DNA of 64,000 nucleotides from an uncultured Pelagibacteraceae bacterium (GCA_902524945.1 CABZFF010000001.1:1-64000); one strand, 5' to 3'; counted from the stretch's first letter, positions 46,466-57,817 are shown. A program made the numbers and translations. Notes: generated by a model not told the origin, from the sequence alone.

Positions 46466-49400
46466 TTAATTTAATTCGATATTTAAACCCAGCGCCCTAA
46501 TTTCTTTTACTAAAACATTAAAAGACTCAGGAACTCCTGACTCAAAATTATTATTTCCTTTTACTATTGTTTCGTAGACTTTAGTTCTTCCTGCAACATC
46601 GTCTGATTTAACTGTCAAAATTTCTTGCAAAGTGTATGAAGCACCATAAGCCTCTAAAGCCCAAACTTCCATTTCTCCAAATCTTTGACCGCCTAGTTGA
46701 GCTTTTCCACCTAAAGGTTGTTGCGTAACTAAACTGTAAGGTCCAGTGGATCTAGCATGTATTTTATCCTCAACTAGGTGATTGAGTTTCAACATATAGA
46801 TAATTCCGACTGTTACAGGTCTATCAAATCTCTCTCCTGTTTGACCGTTCCATAAATGAGTTTGTCCAGAGTTAGGTAGTTTGGCTAAATCCAACATTTC
46901 TGTAATGTCTTTAGTACTAGCTCCATCGAATACTGGTGTAGCTATTGGAACGCCATTTGATAAATTTTGAACTAATTCTGCAACCTCTTTATTCGTTAAT
47001 TTTGAAATTACTTGTTCATAATAATCTTTACCATAAATATCTTTAAGTTTTTTTCTCAAATTATCAATTTCATTATCAAAATTTTTTAAATATTTTTTTA
47101 TTTGATCTCCAAGTTCTGAACATGACCATCCAAGATGTGTTTCTAAAATTTGGCCAACATTCATCCTGCTTGGTACCCCTAGTGGATTTAAAACAATATC
47201 AACTGGTTTGCCGTTTTCTAAGTATGGCATATCTTCCACTGGCACAATTTTACTTACAACTCCTTTGTTTCCATGTCTTCCAGCCATCTTATCTCCAGGC
47301 ATTAGTCTTCTTTTTACAGCAACAAAAACTTTTACCACTTTCATCACTGTTGGCAGCAAATCATCTCCTTGCTGTATTTTGGTAACTTTATCCTCAAATC
47401 TTATTTTTATATCATTTGATGCGTTATCAAATTGAATTTTTAACTTTTCTAAATCTTCATTTATTTCTTTTTTGTCAAAAGAGATTTTCCATAAATCTTT
47501 CAAAGAAAATTTATCAAAGTCATTTATGTTGAGAGTAGTGCCTGGTTTTAATTCTTTAAATTGTTTGTTTATAGACTTGCCGTTAAGAAGATCTATTGCT
47601 CTTAATTTAATATTTCTATTTAAAATTTCCTCTTCAACTTTTTTATCTTCCTGGACTGCCTCAATTTCTGCTCTTTCAATCGCTACCGATCTTTCATCTT
47701 TTTCAATTCCATGTCTATTGAAAACTCTTACATCAATTACTACACCGGTGCTACCAGATGGTAATTTTAATGATGAGTCTCTAACATCAGTAGCTTTTTC
47801 TCCAAATATTGATCTCAATAATTTTTCTTCAGGACTAGAGGAAGTCTCACTTTTTGGTGTTACTTTGCCAACTAAAATATCTCCAGGTTTTACCTCTGCT
47901 CCTACATAAACGATTCCTGACTCGTCTAAATTTCTTAAACTTTCCTCACTTACGTTTGGTATGTCTCTAGTAATTTCTTCAGCTCCTAGTTTAGTGTCTC
48001 TTGCCATAGACTCATATTCCTCTATATGTACTGATGTAAAAACATCGTCAGAAACACATCTTTCTGAAATAAGTATTGAATCTTCAAAATTATATCCCTG
48101 CCATGGCATGAAGGCGACTGTTACATTTTTCCCTAAAGCTAACTCACCTAATTTAGTGGCTGGTCCATCAGCAATTATGTCACCCTTTTTAATTTTATCT
48201 CCAACTTTCACTAAAGGTTTTTGATTTATGCAAGTATTTTGATTTGATCTTTGAAATTTTGATAAATTGTATATATCTACCGCAGATTGAGATAAATCTG
48301 TTACATCTGAAGCTTTAACAACAATTCTCTTTCCATCAATTTTATCTACAACTCCATTTCTTTTTGCAACAATAGTAACTCCAGAGTCTAATGCAACATC
48401 TGACTCTATGCCTGTTCCAACTAAAGGTGACTCGGGTTTTAATAACGGTACTGCTTGCCGCATCATATTTGAACCCATTAAAGCTCTATTAGCATCATCA
48501 TTTTCTAAAAATGGAATCAATGCTGCAGCTACAGATACTAATTGTTTTGGGGAAACATCGATGAAATCGATATTATCTCTGTTAGATAATTCAAAGTTAA
48601 GATTTTTTCTACATGCAACAAGTTCTTCTGTAAAAGATCCATCTTTATTTAAAGCAGAGTTTGCTTGTGCAATTGAATATTTTTCTTCTTCAATTGCAGA
48701 AAGATATTTTATTTCAGAAGAAACTTTACCATTTACGACTTTTTTATAAGGGCTTTCGATATAACCAAATTTATTTACCCTGCAATAAGTTGCTAAACTA
48801 TTAATTAGACCAATGTTGGGTCCCTCAGGAGTCTCTATCGGACAAATTCTTCCATAATGAGTTGGGTGAACATCTCTGACCTCGAAACCAGCTCTTTCTC
48901 TTGTAAGTCCTCCTGGGCCTAATGCAGAAACTCGTCTTTTATGAGTTATTTCTGATAACGGATTGGTTTGATCCATAAATTGTGATAGCTGAGAAGTTGC
49001 AAAAAAATCTTTTAAAGAAGTGGTGATAGGTTTTGCGTTAATTAGATCTTGTGGCATTGCTGACTCAATTTCTAAAAAAGTTGACATCTTTTCTTTTACA
49101 GTTCTTTCCATTCTTAAAAGACCAACTCTGAATTGATTTTCTACCAATTCTCCAACAGAACGTACCCTTCGATTACCAAGATGATCGATATCATCTACCT
49201 CTCCTTTTCCATCACGTAAATCTAACATAAACTTTATTATTGCTACTACATCAGAGGTTTCTAGCACTGTCTTCTTAGAATTAGAATTTAAATTCAATTT
49301 AGAATTTAATTTTACTCTTCCGACCTCTGAAAGATCATATCTTTCTTTATTAAAATATAAATTTTTAAAAATTTCCTCAGCTATTTCAACCGATGGTGCT

Positions 49401-50560
49401 TCTCCTGGTCTTAAAACTTTATAAATATCACTTAGGGCCTCTAATTTATTAGAATTTTTATCAATTTTTAAAGTTTCTAAAATGTAAGGTCCCTTATTTA
49501 TTGGATCAATGTTCACAATAATCAAAGAGTTTTTCTCTAATTTAATAATTTCATTAAGCTTTTCCTCTGTTATATCGAAACCAGCACTGACCAAAGTAAC
49601 TCCACTTTGATCCTTAATATCTTTACCTAGATACTTCCCTACTATTTCTTCATTTGATACTAAAATGGTTTTAAGACCTTTTTCTTGAAGCCTTTGAGCA
49701 ATTATGTAATTTAATTTTTCTCCCTTTGATAAAACTTTTTTATTATTATCTAAATCAATTAAGTCATAAGATAATTTTATTGGTCTCTTGAAATTTTCCG
49801 GTGAAAATTTTGTTGACCATCCCTTTTTATCCTTTTCATAATTATATTCATTTGTTGAATAAAATGTTTCAATAATTTTTTCTTTTGAAAAACCTAAAGC
49901 GAACAAAATTGTTGAAATAGGAAGTTTTTTCTTCCTGTCTATTCTAAAATATAAAATATCTTTTGGATCAAATTCAAAATCTAACCAAGAACCTCTACCA
50001 GGAATGATTCTGCAATTAAAAAGTAGTTTTCCGCTCGCATGGGTTTTACCTTTATCATGGTCAAAAAATACTCCTGGACTTCTATGCATCTGATTAACTA
50101 CAACCCTTTCAACTCCGTTAGTAATGAAAGTAGCGCTTGGGGTCATAAGTGGAAGATCACCAATAAAAACTTCTTGCTCTTTTGCGGATAAAATTTGTTT
50201 AGTGTTGTTCTCAGTATCAATATCGTAAACAACTAGTCTTAAATTTGCTTTTAAAGATGCTGAGTAAGATAAGCTTCTTTGTTTACATTCTATCACATCA
50301 AATTTTGGTTTTTCTAGTTTATAAGAAATATATTCTAATGTTGATTTATCATTACCATCCTCAATCGGAAAAATACTTTTAAAAACTTTATCAATACCTT
50401 TTGAAAGCTCGCTAATTTGTTCATTTAGTGACTTTGATTTTAAAAATTCATTGTAAGAATTTTTCTGAACTTCAATTAGGTTTGGAATTGACAAACCTTC
50501 AACAAGTTTTCCAAAATTTTTTCTAATATGTTTCTTTTGAGTAAAAGATAATTGCATCAA
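46466..50560 (-). CDS. rpoB: RNA polymerase beta subunit
   Basis: [64 protein letters not shown]. Confidence 0.99.
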   Translation of the reverse strand: MMQLSFTQKKHIRKNFGKLVEGLSIPNLIEVQKNSYNEFLKSKSLNEQISELSKGIDKVFKSIFPIEDGNDKSTLEYISYKLEKPKFDVIECKQRSLSYSASLKANLRLVVYDIDTENNTKQILSAKEQEVFIGDLPLMTPSATFITNGVERVVVNQMHRSPGVFFDHDKGKTHASGKLLFNCRIIPGRGSWLDFEFDPKDILYFRIDRKKKLPISTILFALGFSKEKIIETFYSTNEYNYEKDKKGWSTKFSPENFKRPIKLSYDLIDLDNNKKVLSKGEKLNYIIAQRLQEKGLKTILVSNEEIVGKYLGKDIKDQSGVTLVSAGFDITEEKLNEIIKLEKNSLIIVNIDPINKGPYILETLKIDKNSNKLEALSDIYKVLRPGEAPSVEIAEEIFKNLYFNKERYDLSEVGRVKLNSKLNLNSNSKKTVLETSDVVAIIKFMLDLRDGKGEVDDIDHLGNRRVRSVGELVENQFRVGLLRMERTVKEKMSTFLEIESAMPQDLINAKPITTSLKDFFATSQLSQFMDQTNPLSEITHKRRVSALGPGGLTRERAGFEVRDVHPTHYGRICPIETPEGPNIGLINSLATYCRVNKFGYIESPYKKVVNGKVSSEIKYLSAIEEEKYSIAQANSALNKDGSFTEELVACRKNLNFELSNRDNIDFIDVSPKQLVSVAAALIPFLENDDANRALMGSNMMRQAVPLLKPESPLVGTGIESDVALDSGVTIVAKRNGVVDKIDGKRIVVKASDVTDLSQSAVDIYNLSKFQRSNQNTCINQKPLVKVGDKIKKGDIIADGPATKLGELALGKNVTVAFMPWQGYNFEDSILISERCVSDDVFTSVHIEEYESMARDTKLGAEEITRDIPNVSEESLRNLDESGIVYVGAEVKPGDILVGKVTPKSETSSSPEEKLLRSIFGEKATDVRDSSLKLPSGSTGVVIDVRVFNRHGIEKDERSVAIERAEIEAVQEDKKVEEEILNRNIKLRAIDLLNGKSINKQFKELKPGTTLNINDFDKFSLKDLWKISFDKKEINEDLEKLKIQFDNASNDIKIRFEDKVTKIQQGDDLLPTVMKVVKVFVAVKRRLMPGDKMAGRHGNKGVVSKIVPVEDMPYLENGKPVDIVLNPLGVPSRMNVGQILETHLGWSCSELGDQIKKYLKNFDNEIDNLRKKLKDIYGKDYYEQVISKLTNKEVAELVQNLSNGVPIATPVFDGASTKDITEMLDLAKLPNSGQTHLWNGQTGERFDRPVTVGIIYMLKLNHLVEDKIHARSTGPYSLVTQQPLGGKAQLGGQRFGEMEVWALEAYGASYTLQEILTVKSDDVAGRTKVYETIVKGNNNFESGVPESFNVLVKEIRALGLNIELN

Positions 50561-50598
50561 ATAAAAAATTTATCGCAAGATTTTTAAATTGCGATAAA
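50561..50598 (-). terminator. Hairpin plus U-run (attenuator-like) between rplL and rpoB
   Basis: Perfect 10-bp inverted repeat TTTATCGCAA/TTGCGATAAA (50569-50578, 50589-50598), 10-nt loop, followed on the minus strand by TTTTTT. Confidence 0.75.
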
Positions 50599-50617
50599 AT
50601 TACTTCTTAAATTTTGT

Positions 50618-50989
50618 TTACTTTAATTCTACTTTAGCACCTGCTGCTTCAAGTTTTTTCTTAAATTCTTCAGCATCTTTTTTAGCAACTCCACCCTTAA
50701 TTTCTTTTGGAGCACCTTCCACTAAATCTTTTGCTTCTTTTAAACCTAAACCAGTTATTGCTCTAACTTCTTTAATTACGTTTATTTTTTTATCCCCTGC
50801 TGCAGCTAAGAAAAGAGAAAATTCTGATTTTTCTTCGCCTGCTGGCGCCGCTGCGCCTCCAGTTGGAGCTGCTGCTACTGGAGCAGCTGCTGTAACTCCC
50901 CACTTTTCTTCAAGTTGTTTAGAAAGCTCTGCAGCCTCAACAACTGTTAAAGTAGAAAGTTCGTCTATAATTTTATTTAAATCTGCCAT
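50618..50989 (-). CDS. rplL: 50S ribosomal protein L7/L12
   Basis: [39 protein letters not shown]. Confidence 0.98.
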   Translation of the reverse strand: MADLNKIIDELSTLTVVEAAELSKQLEEKWGVTAAAPVAAAPTGGAAAPAGEEKSEFSLFLAAAGDKKINVIKEVRAITGLGLKEAKDLVEGAPKEIKGGVAKKDAEEFKKKLEAAGAKVELK

Positions 50990-51004
50990 TATGTATCCTA
51001 TGAA

Positions 51005-51517
51005 TTATTTTTTTAAACTCTTTGCGCGCGCTAAATTAGCAATTTTTGAGCCAGGTGCAAGCAAAATACTAACTAATTTTTGAGCTGGGGAAGCTAAAAT
51101 ACCCACTATTTTAGCCCTTGCCTCCTCCAATGACGGAAGTGTGGCTATTATAGACACCTCTTTTTCATCTAGAACTTTACCATCCATGAATCCGGCAATA
51201 ATTTTCAATTTGTTATTAGATTTAGAAAATTTTGTTAAAATTTTTGCTGTTGAAATAGGATCTGATGATATTGCTGCCGCAGTTGGGCCGGTGAAAAATT
51301 TTTCTAATTCTTTTTTTGATGTTTCTTTAATAGCAATTTTTGTAATTCTATTTTTAGTAACTTTGAACAAAATACCTTTTTCTCTCAGTTCTTTTCTTAA
51401 GGTGTCTAGCTCATTAACATTTAAACCTTGAAATTGAGCTATCATGACTGACTCATTTGCAGAGAAATTTTTTTTCATTTCTTCTACATAGTTTTTCTTA
51501 GCTTGCTTACTCATCAT
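51005..51517 (-). CDS. rplJ: 50S ribosomal protein L10
   Basis: FQGLNVNELDTLRKELREKGILFKVTKNRITKIAI. Confidence 0.97.
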   Translation of the reverse strand: MMSKQAKKNYVEEMKKNFSANESVMIAQFQGLNVNELDTLRKELREKGILFKVTKNRITKIAIKETSKKELEKFFTGPTAAAISSDPISTAKILTKFSKSNNKLKIIAGFMDGKVLDEKEVSIIATLPSLEEARAKIVGILASPAQKLVSILLAPGSKIANLARAKSLKK

Positions 51518-51521
51518 AACT

Positions 51522-52208
51522 TTATTTCGCTCCCACTTTGAAAGATATACCCATAGTAGAAGTAATATAAGAACTTTTAATTAGTTCCCCTTTTATAGTA
51601 TCAGGTTTTTCTTTTTTAATGCTATCGATTAAATGCTCGTAATTCTCTAAAAGCTTATCTGATGCCAAGCTTTTTCTTCCTATTGTAGAAGCTAAATTAC
51701 CATCTTTATCATTCCTTATTTCAACTAAACCATTTTTTATATCATTTACTGTTTTTGAAATATCATTAGAAACTGTGCCAAGCTTAGGGTTTGGCATCAA
51801 ACCTTTGGGACCTAATATTTTACCATGTTTACCTACTTTTCCCATCATAGATGGAGTGCAAATTAATTTACTAAAATTTATTTTTCCAGATGATATTTTT
51901 TCAATAAGGTCTTCTGATCCAACAATGTCTGCACCACTTTTTTTTGCTTCCTCAATTTTTTCTGTTTCACATAAAACAGCAATTTTTTCTTTTTTTCCTG
52001 TTGTGTTTGGGAGTTTTACAACTGTTCTTAAACTTAAATCACCGCCTTTAGATTGTTTTAAATTAATTCTTAAAGAAACATCTATTGATTCATCAAATTT
52101 TGAATTACAATTTTTTTTAACCAATTCTAAGATTTCCTTAACTTTAAGTTTTTTTTCCTTAATATCCGAACTAAAAATTTTTTTATATCGCTTCGATCTT
52201 TTTTTCAT
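51522..52208 (-). CDS. rplA: 50S ribosomal protein L1
   Basis: GKVGKHGKILGPKGLMPNPKLGTV. Confidence 0.97.
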   Translation of the reverse strand: MKKRSKRYKKIFSSDIKEKKLKVKEILELVKKNCNSKFDESIDVSLRINLKQSKGGDLSLRTVVKLPNTTGKKEKIAVLCETEKIEEAKKSGADIVGSEDLIEKISSGKINFSKLICTPSMMGKVGKHGKILGPKGLMPNPKLGTVSNDISKTVNDIKNGLVEIRNDKDGNLASTIGRKSLASDKLLENYEHLIDSIKKEKPDTIKGELIKSSYITSTMGISFKVGAK

Positions 52209-52210
52209 AA

Positions 52211-52636
52211 CTACTCTTTAACCTCTATTCCCATTGATCTAGCTGATCCACAAATTATTTTCGTTGCTTCTTTCAAATCAAAAGCATTTAGGTCTTTCAT
52301 TTTTTCTTTTGCAATTGCCTCGGCTTGTTTTATTGTTATAGAACCAGCTACAACTCTACCTGGCTCACTTGATCCACTTTTTAATTTTGCTGCCTCCCTA
52401 ATAAAATGAGAAGCTGGTGGAGATTTTATGATAAAATCAAATTTTTTATCTTTATAAACAGTAATTATTACTGGAACTGGTTTTCCCATAAAGGCTTTTG
52501 TTTTTTCATTAAATGCTTTACAGAATTCCATTATGTTAATACCTCTTTGTCCTAAAGCAGGTCCAACTGGCGGCGCAGGGTTAGCTTGCCCTCCTTTAAT
52601 TTGTAATTTTACGTAACCTGTGATTTCTTTTGCCAT
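52211..52636 (-). CDS. rplK: 50S ribosomal protein L11
   Basis: [35 protein letters not shown]. Confidence 0.98.
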   Translation of the reverse strand: MAKEITGYVKLQIKGGQANPAPPVGPALGQRGINIMEFCKAFNEKTKAFMGKPVPVIITVYKDKKFDFIIKSPPASHFIREAAKLKSGSSEPGRVVAGSITIKQAEAIAKEKMKDLNAFDLKEATKIICGSARSMGIEVKE

Positions 52637-53160
52637 TAATTTTTCTCCACTTGATTAAATTCTAAATCTACTGGTGTAGGTCTACCAAATATAGAAACTG
52701 ATACTTTAAGTCTAGATTTTTCTTCATCAATTTCCTCTATTAAACCATTAAAAGATGCAAAAGGGCCATCGCAAACCTTTACTTTTTCGCCTATTTCAAA
52801 AGTTATGCCTGTTTTTTGTGAGACTGCGCTCTCATTAACTTGACCTAAAATCCTTTTTATCTCATTATCAGATATGGGGGTCGGTTTATCAGAAGAGCCC
52901 AAAAAACCACTTACTTTTGGCAAATTTTTAATTAAGTGATAAATTTGTTTTGTAAGTTGAATTTTTATTAATACATAACCTGGAAAAAATTTTTTATCTT
53001 TCTTTGTTCTTTTACCTTTTTTTACCTCGGTTACTTGATGTGTGGGTACTAAAATTTCTTCTAAGTTTTCAGAAAGTTTATGTTTTTTAAGTTCATCTTT
53101 TACTGTTTCAACAACTTTTCTTTCAAAACCAGAGTAAGATTGCACAATGTACCAGTTCAT
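52636..53160 (-). CDS. nusG: Transcription termination/antitermination protein NusG
   Basis: [14 protein letters not shown]...[13 protein letters not shown] domain. Confidence 0.97.
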   Translation of the reverse strand: MNWYIVQSYSGFERKVVETVKDELKKHKLSENLEEILVPTHQVTEVKKGKRTKKDKKFFPGYVLIKIQLTKQIYHLIKNLPKVSGFLGSSDKPTPISDNEIKRILGQVNESAVSQKTGITFEIGEKVKVCDGPFASFNGLIEEIDEEKSRLKVSVSIFGRPTPVDLEFNQVEKN

Positions 53161-53161
53161 C

Positions 53162-53353
53162 TTAAAAATTGATTGTTAATATTAAATTTAATAAAAATCT
53201 TAATATTTGATCCAAAATTAGAAAAAAAATCGCAGCAATTGATGCTAAAGCAAAAACCATGATCGCACCCATCATAGTTTCTTTTTTTGTAGGCCAAGTA
53301 ATCTTAAAAGTTTCTTGCTTTACTTCTTGAATAAATTTTAACGGATTTCTCAT
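53162..53353 (-). CDS. secE: Protein translocase subunit SecE (start revised; the ORF track start lies inside tRNA-Trp)
   Basis: MRNPLKFIQEVKQETFKITWPTKKETMMGAIMV. Confidence 0.93.
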   Translation of the reverse strand: MRNPLKFIQEVKQETFKITWPTKKETMMGAIMVFALASIAAIFFLILDQILRFLLNLILTINF

Positions 53354-53362
53354 AAATTTATT

Positions 53363-53438
53363 TGGCAGGAGCGGAGGGACTCGAACCCACAACCTCCGGT
53401 TTTGGAGACCGGCGCTCTACCAATTGAACTACGCTCCT
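53363..53438 (-). tRNA. tRNA-Trp(CCA), CCA tail encoded
   Basis: AGGAGCGTAGTTCAATTGGTAGAGCGCCGGTCTCCAAAACCGGAGGTTGTGGGTTCGAGTCCCTCCGCTCCTGCCA. Confidence 0.97.
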
Positions 53439-53444
53439 AAGCGC

Positions 53445-54644
53445 TTATTTAATTATTTTAGTTACTACTCCAGCTCCAACTGTTTTTCCACCCTCTCTAA
53501 TTGCAAAATTTAAGTTTTCATTCATTGCAATTGGTGTGATTAATTTGACAGTAAATTTACCATCATCGCCTGGCATGACCATTTCTGTTCCAGACGGTAA
53601 AGTTACTTCGCCAGTCACATCTGTAGTTCTAAAATAAAATTGTGGTCTATATTTTGTAAAAAATGGAGTGTGCCTTCCACCTTCTTCTTTTTTCAAGATG
53701 TAGGCCTGACATTCGAACTCAGTATGTGGTGTAATAGATCCAGGCTTACATAGAACTTGTCCTCTTTCTACATCATCTCTTTCTACTCCTCTCAAAAGAG
53801 CTCCGATATTATCTCCTGCTTCTCCACTATCTAAAAGTTTTCTAAACATTTCTACTCCTGTACAAACAGATTTTTTCGTATCTCTTATTCCTACAATTTC
53901 GATTTCTTCACCTACTTTGATGATACCTGACTCTACTCTACCAGTAACCACTGTACCTCTTCCAGAAATAGAAAAAACATCTTCAACAGGCATTAAGAAA
54001 GGTTTGTCTTTTGGTCTATCGGGTTGAGGGATAGTCTCATCAACAGCTTTCATCAATTCCATAATGGCATTTTTTCCAGTTGCCTCGTCTTTTCCTTCAA
54101 CTGCATTTAAAGCTGAACCTTTAATTATTGGAATTTTATCACCAGGAAATTTATACGATGTTAATAGCTCTCTAATTTCCTCTTCTACTAAGTCTACAAG
54201 TTCTTTGTCCTTAACTGTATCAATTTTATTTAAAAAAACTACAATCGCAGGAACTCCAACTTGTCTAGCTAAAAGAATGTGCTCTCTCGTCTGAGGCATC
54301 GGTCCGTCTGCTGCATTAACAACTAATATTGCTCCATCCATTTGAGCGGCACCTGTGATCATATTTTTTACATAGTCGGCGTGACCAGGACAGTCTACAT
54401 GAGCATAGTGTCTCTTCTCAGTTTCGTATTCAACGTGAGCTGTTGAGATTGTAATTCCTCGCTCTTTCTCTTCTGGAGCTTTATCAATTTGATCATAAGC
54501 AACAAAATTCGCGCTACTTGATCCACCTGCTTCAGATAAAACTTTTGTAATTGCTGCTGTTAGAGTTGTTTTTCCATGATCTACATGGCCAATTGTACCG
54601 ATGTTACAATGTGGTTTGTTTCGGTTAAACTTTTCTTTAGACAT
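53445..54644 (-). CDS. tuf: Elongation factor Tu
   Basis: [20 protein letters not shown]; full-length EF-Tu. Confidence 0.99.
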   Translation of the reverse strand: MSKEKFNRNKPHCNIGTIGHVDHGKTTLTAAITKVLSEAGGSSSANFVAYDQIDKAPEEKERGITISTAHVEYETEKRHYAHVDCPGHADYVKNMITGAAQMDGAILVVNAADGPMPQTREHILLARQVGVPAIVVFLNKIDTVKDKELVDLVEEEIRELLTSYKFPGDKIPIIKGSALNAVEGKDEATGKNAIMELMKAVDETIPQPDRPKDKPFLMPVEDVFSISGRGTVVTGRVESGIIKVGEEIEIVGIRDTKKSVCTGVEMFRKLLDSGEAGDNIGALLRGVERDDVERGQVLCKPGSITPHTEFECQAYILKKEEGGRHTPFFTKYRPQFYFRTTDVTGEVTLPSGTEMVMPGDDGKFTVKLITPIAMNENLNFAIREGGKTVGAGVVTKIIK

Positions 54645-54675
54645 CTATTTTTTCCTCACTTTATAATTTTAATTT

Positions 54676-54749
54676 TGGAGCGGGTAAAGGGAATCGAACC
54701 CTTACATCCAGCTTGGAAGGCTAGCGTTCTACCATTGAACTACACCCGC
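54676..54749 (-). tRNA. tRNA-Gly(TCC), CCA encoded
   Basis: GCGGGTGTAGTTCAATGGTAGAACGCTAGCCTTCCAAGCTGGATGTAAGGGTTCGATTCCCTTTACCCGCTCCA. Confidence 0.97.
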
Positions 54750-54794
54750 AATATCCAAACTTATCGCGCTCTATTGTTGTAAAAACTTTTAAGT

Positions 54795-54881
54795 TTGGTG
54801 GAGGGGGAAAGATTCGAACTTTCGAAGACCGAAGTCAACGGGTTTACAGCCCGCCCCATTTGACCGCTTTGGTACCCCTCC
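54795..54881 (-). tRNA. tRNA-Tyr(GTA), CCA encoded
   Basis: GGAGGGGTACCAAAGCGGTCAAATGGGGCGGGCTGTAAACCCGTTGAC...GTTCGAATCTTTCCCCCTCCACCA. Confidence 0.96.
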
Positions 54882-55016
54882 TAATCATTATGTTGGGATA
54901 CCCACTAACTTAAAAAGCATTTAACAACAAGCGTTTTATAAGCATTTATAAAATAATTGCAATAAATCATTTTACCTTAAATTATGCTAATAATCTTTAA
55001 AAATTGCTTTAAAATC

Positions 55017-55766
55017 ATGAAAAAAACCACTTTTTTAATAGTTGGAAAACATGCTGTTCTAGAGGCTCTCAAAAATCCATCTAGAAGGATAGAAAGAGTA
55101 CTTCTAACAGAAGATGCTCAAAAAAAACTTAATCGAGAAAACCAGTCATTAAATTTATTCAAATCCATAAATGTTTTTTACAAATCAAGAAAAGAATTAG
55201 ATAATTTGTGTGGAAGGAGCGAAACAGCACATCAAGGTTTAGTTGCCGAAGTTGAACAATTAGATGAACTTACTTTAAAGGAATTTGTTTTGAAAAATAA
55301 AAAAAATAATTTAAATTTGATTGCACTAGAAGGAGTGACAGATCCACGAAATATAGGATCCATTATAAGAAGTGCAGTAGCATTTGGTATTGATGGATTA
55401 ATAGTAAAAGAAAGATCTTTTCCTTATAAAAGTAAATTGTTGTACAAAAGTGCTAGCGGGGGAACCGAGCACATAAAAATCTTTAAAGTTTCAAATTTAA
55501 ATACTTCTCTAAAATACCTAAAAACAAAAAATTTCTGGGTGAGTGCTTTTGATATTTCTGCAAAAAAAGATTTCACTGATAATAATTGGAAAGGTAAAAA
55601 TGTTTTGCTTTTTGGATCCGAAGGTTTTGGAATTAAGGCAAAAACTTTGGAAAATTCAGATTTTAAATTTAAAGTGAAAATGAATGAAAACATAGATAGT
55701 TTGAATATATCAAATACAGTTTCTGTTGTTTGTCATCATATTTTTCAATCAAAAAATAAGAATTAA
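55017..55766 (+). CDS. rlmB: SpoU/TrmH-family RNA 2'-O-ribose methyltransferase (RlmB-like)
   Basis: VGKHAVLEALKNPSR, ALEGVTDPRNIGSIIRSAVAFG, SLNISNTVSV; internal ATG preferred. Confidence 0.9.
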   Translation: MKKTTFLIVGKHAVLEALKNPSRRIERVLLTEDAQKKLNRENQSLNLFKSINVFYKSRKELDNLCGRSETAHQGLVAEVEQLDELTLKEFVLKNKKNNLNLIALEGVTDPRNIGSIIRSAVAFGIDGLIVKERSFPYKSKLLYKSASGGTEHIKIFKVSNLNTSLKYLKTKNFWVSAFDISAKKDFTDNNWKGKNVLLFGSEGFGIKAKTLENSDFKFKVKMNENIDSLNISNTVSVVCHHIFQSKNKN

Positions 55767-55809
55767 TTTTATTGTTTTTTTTACAAATTTATTTTAAAGA
55801 GAACCTCTG

Positions 55810-55885
55810 GCCCTCATAGCTCAATTGGTAGAGCAATTGATTTGTAATCAATAGGTTCGCGGTTCGAGTCCGTGTGAGGGCACCA
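55810..55885 (+). tRNA. tRNA-Thr(TGT), CCA encoded
   Basis: GCCCTCATAGCTCAATTGGTAGAGCAATTGATTTGTAATCAATAGGTTCGCGGTTCGAGTCCGTGTGAGGGCACCA. Confidence 0.97.
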
Positions 55886-55896
55886 AAATTCTTTTT

Positions 55897-56946
55897 TTAA
55901 GTTTTTTTCAAAAACTTTTCTCTTATAACTCTATTCATTTTTTTTTCGAAGCAATTGAAAGAAATAAAGCTTAAAACAAAAGTTAAAATCAAGTAAATTA
56001 AAAAAGCTAGTTTCGAGTAAAGAAAGTCAACATTATTAAATAATTTCAAACCATAAAGTAAAAATAGAAAAGTTAGCGTGTGTAATAAATAAATTGAGTA
56101 TGTTAAATTTCCCAAAAAAATGAAAAGTTTTTTTACTTTTAAATTTAACGCTAATTTGTCAATTAATACAAAAATCAAAACAATACTAAAACAAAAGAGA
56201 TGTAATTTAAATGATCCAATAAAAGAAAATATAAAAAATAATAAGGAGATTAAAAATAATCTTTTAGTACTCCTAAATTTATTTAATAGAAAAAAAATAA
56301 AAACTCCAGAAAAAAACAATTTAGCAAAATCTATAAAATAAGTAAGATTTATTAATTTAATAATGAAACTTATCTCAACAAATTTTGTTTTGTCTATAAT
56401 CAAAAACATGAAATAAATTAAAAATACAATCTTAAAATTGTGTCTATTAATAAATGATATCAATACAAAAAATAAATAATAAATTGCTATTTCTTGACTT
56501 ACAGTCCAAACCGGTTGGTTAAATGATCGGCCTTCCTCAAAACCCCATCCTAATAAAAGAAAAATATTTAAAAAAAAATGCTTTAAATCATTAAATGCAT
56601 ACAGTTCATATTTTCCGAAAAATTTTAAAAATAAATATTGTAATATAAAAATTGATAAAAAAGTTAAAATATGAAGGGGGTATAATCTAGCTATCCTTTT
56701 TATACTAAAATTTCTTAATGACTCTTTTTTTTCTTGAGAAAGGTATACATTTCCAAAAACAAGACCAGATACAACAAAAAAAACAGGAACGGCATAGTCG
56801 CCATAATCATACAAAATTTCTAAATAATTTCTGAATATATCGTTGGTTTTCATTTGCATAATTTCAAAAGATGTTCCCCAATGATATATAGCTACTGCTG
56901 AAGCGCATAAAAATCTTAGTAACTCCACGCAGTAAAATTTTTGCAT
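55897..56946 (-). CDS. Acyltransferase 3 family membrane protein (OafA/YrhL-like)
   Basis: VELLRFLCASAVAIYHWGTSF, FFVVSGLVFGNVYL, RIARLYPLHIL; ~10 TM. Confidence 0.9.
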   Translation of the reverse strand: MQKFYCVELLRFLCASAVAIYHWGTSFEIMQMKTNDIFRNYLEILYDYGDYAVPVFFVVSGLVFGNVYLSQEKKESLRNFSIKRIARLYPLHILTFLSIFILQYLFLKFFGKYELYAFNDLKHFFLNIFLLLGWGFEEGRSFNQPVWTVSQEIAIYYLFFVLISFINRHNFKIVFLIYFMFLIIDKTKFVEISFIIKLINLTYFIDFAKLFFSGVFIFFLLNKFRSTKRLFLISLLFFIFSFIGSFKLHLFCFSIVLIFVLIDKLALNLKVKKLFIFLGNLTYSIYLLHTLTFLFLLYGLKLFNNVDFLYSKLAFLIYLILTFVLSFISFNCFEKKMNRVIREKFLKKT

Positions 56947-56948
56947 AT

Positions 56949-57725
56949 TTATTTTGATTTGAGCAAATTTTTTAATTTTTTTGTATAATCTTGATTGTTT
57001 TTGTAAAATAATTTTATTTCAATTTTTTTATTTAGTTTTACTGAAACTTTTTTTACATTCCTTATTTCATAATTATCCGCAACTAAAGAAATAGGTCTTT
57101 TAATATTTAGATTTTCAAATTTTAAATTGTTGTTGTTAGAAACTATTTCTCCTCTCCAGTTTTTTGGTTTAAATCCACTTATTGGGGTTAGTGCTAGTTT
57201 TTCAGAATTTAGTTTTAATAAAGGTCCTCCAACAGAATAATTGTATGCTGTGCTTCCGATTGGAGTACAAAGCAAAACACCGTCACCAACTAATTTATCA
57301 ATTACTTTTCTTTTGTTTTTAAAAATTCGTATAGAACTAGTTTGTTTTGTTTGTCTTAATAATGAGATTTCATTTATTGCATATAAAGTTGATTTCATTT
57401 TATTTGTTGATAATACCGATGCAACTAATGGGTTTAGTATTATTGACTTAGAATCAGTTATTTGTTTTTCTAAAAAATCATTTTTATAATCGTTCATTAA
57501 AAAACCCACAGTTCCACAATTAATTCCAAAAAAAGGTTTTTTATATTTATAAAGTTTTTGAATAGTTCTAAGCATAAATCCGTCACCCCCGCATACTATA
57601 ATTACATCGCATTTTTTTGGTGAAAAATTATCGAATTTTTTTAAAAATCTTTTTTCAAATCTTAAAGATTTAATATTTCGAGAAAATGTGAAATGAAGTT
57701 TTAAGTGCATCATATTATATCTCAA
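56949..57725 (-). CDS. nadK: NAD kinase
   Basis: VIVCGGDGFMLRTIQ, FFGINCGTVGFLMN, GDGVLLCTPIGSTAYNYSVGGPLL. Confidence 0.95.
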   Translation of the reverse strand: MRYNMMHLKLHFTFSRNIKSLRFEKRFLKKFDNFSPKKCDVIIVCGGDGFMLRTIQKLYKYKKPFFGINCGTVGFLMNDYKNDFLEKQITDSKSIILNPLVASVLSTNKMKSTLYAINEISLLRQTKQTSSIRIFKNKRKVIDKLVGDGVLLCTPIGSTAYNYSVGGPLLKLNSEKLALTPISGFKPKNWRGEIVSNNNNLKFENLNIKRPISLVADNYEIRNVKKVSVKLNKKIEIKLFYKNNQDYTKKLKNLLKSK

Positions 57726-57729
57726 TTAG

Positions 57730-57815
57730 TGGTGCCCTCGGCCAGACTCGAACTGGCACTCCCAAAAGGGCAAGGATTTTAAGTCCTTTGTGTCTACCAA
57801 TTTCACCACGAGGGC
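57730..57815 (-). tRNA. tRNA-Leu(TAA), CCA encoded
   Basis: GCCCTCGTGGTGAAATTGGTAGACACAAAGGACTTAAAATCCTTGCCCTTTTGGGAGTGCCAGTTCGAGTCTGGCCGAGGGCACCA. Confidence 0.96.
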
Positions 57816-57817
57816 AC
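57775..57817. repeat. 43-bp direct repeat copy 1 (5' half of intact tRNA-Leu; candidate att core)
   Basis: gattttaagtcctttgtgtctaccaatttcaccacgagggcac, identical to 60895-60937. Confidence 0.97.

Noticed and set aside
43822-48749. Numerous plus-strand ORFs of 70-150 aa inside rpoC and rpoB (e.g. 43822-44265, 45496-45951, 47472-47909)
   Set aside because: Fully antisense to unmistakable rpoB/rpoC coding sequence, no recognisable domains.
53354-53392. N-terminal extension of secE (MWVRVPPLLPNKF)
   Set aside because: Translation of the tRNA-Trp 3' region; real start is the ATG at 53353.
54576-54782. 68-aa ORF covering the tuf start and tRNA-Gly
   Set aside because: Frame runs through the antisense of tuf and the tRNA (ERVKGIEPLHPAWKASVLPLNYTR is a typical antisense-tRNA translation artefact).
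56120-56341. 73-aa plus-strand ORF inside the acyltransferase
   Set aside because: Antisense, Lys/Asn-rich low complexity.
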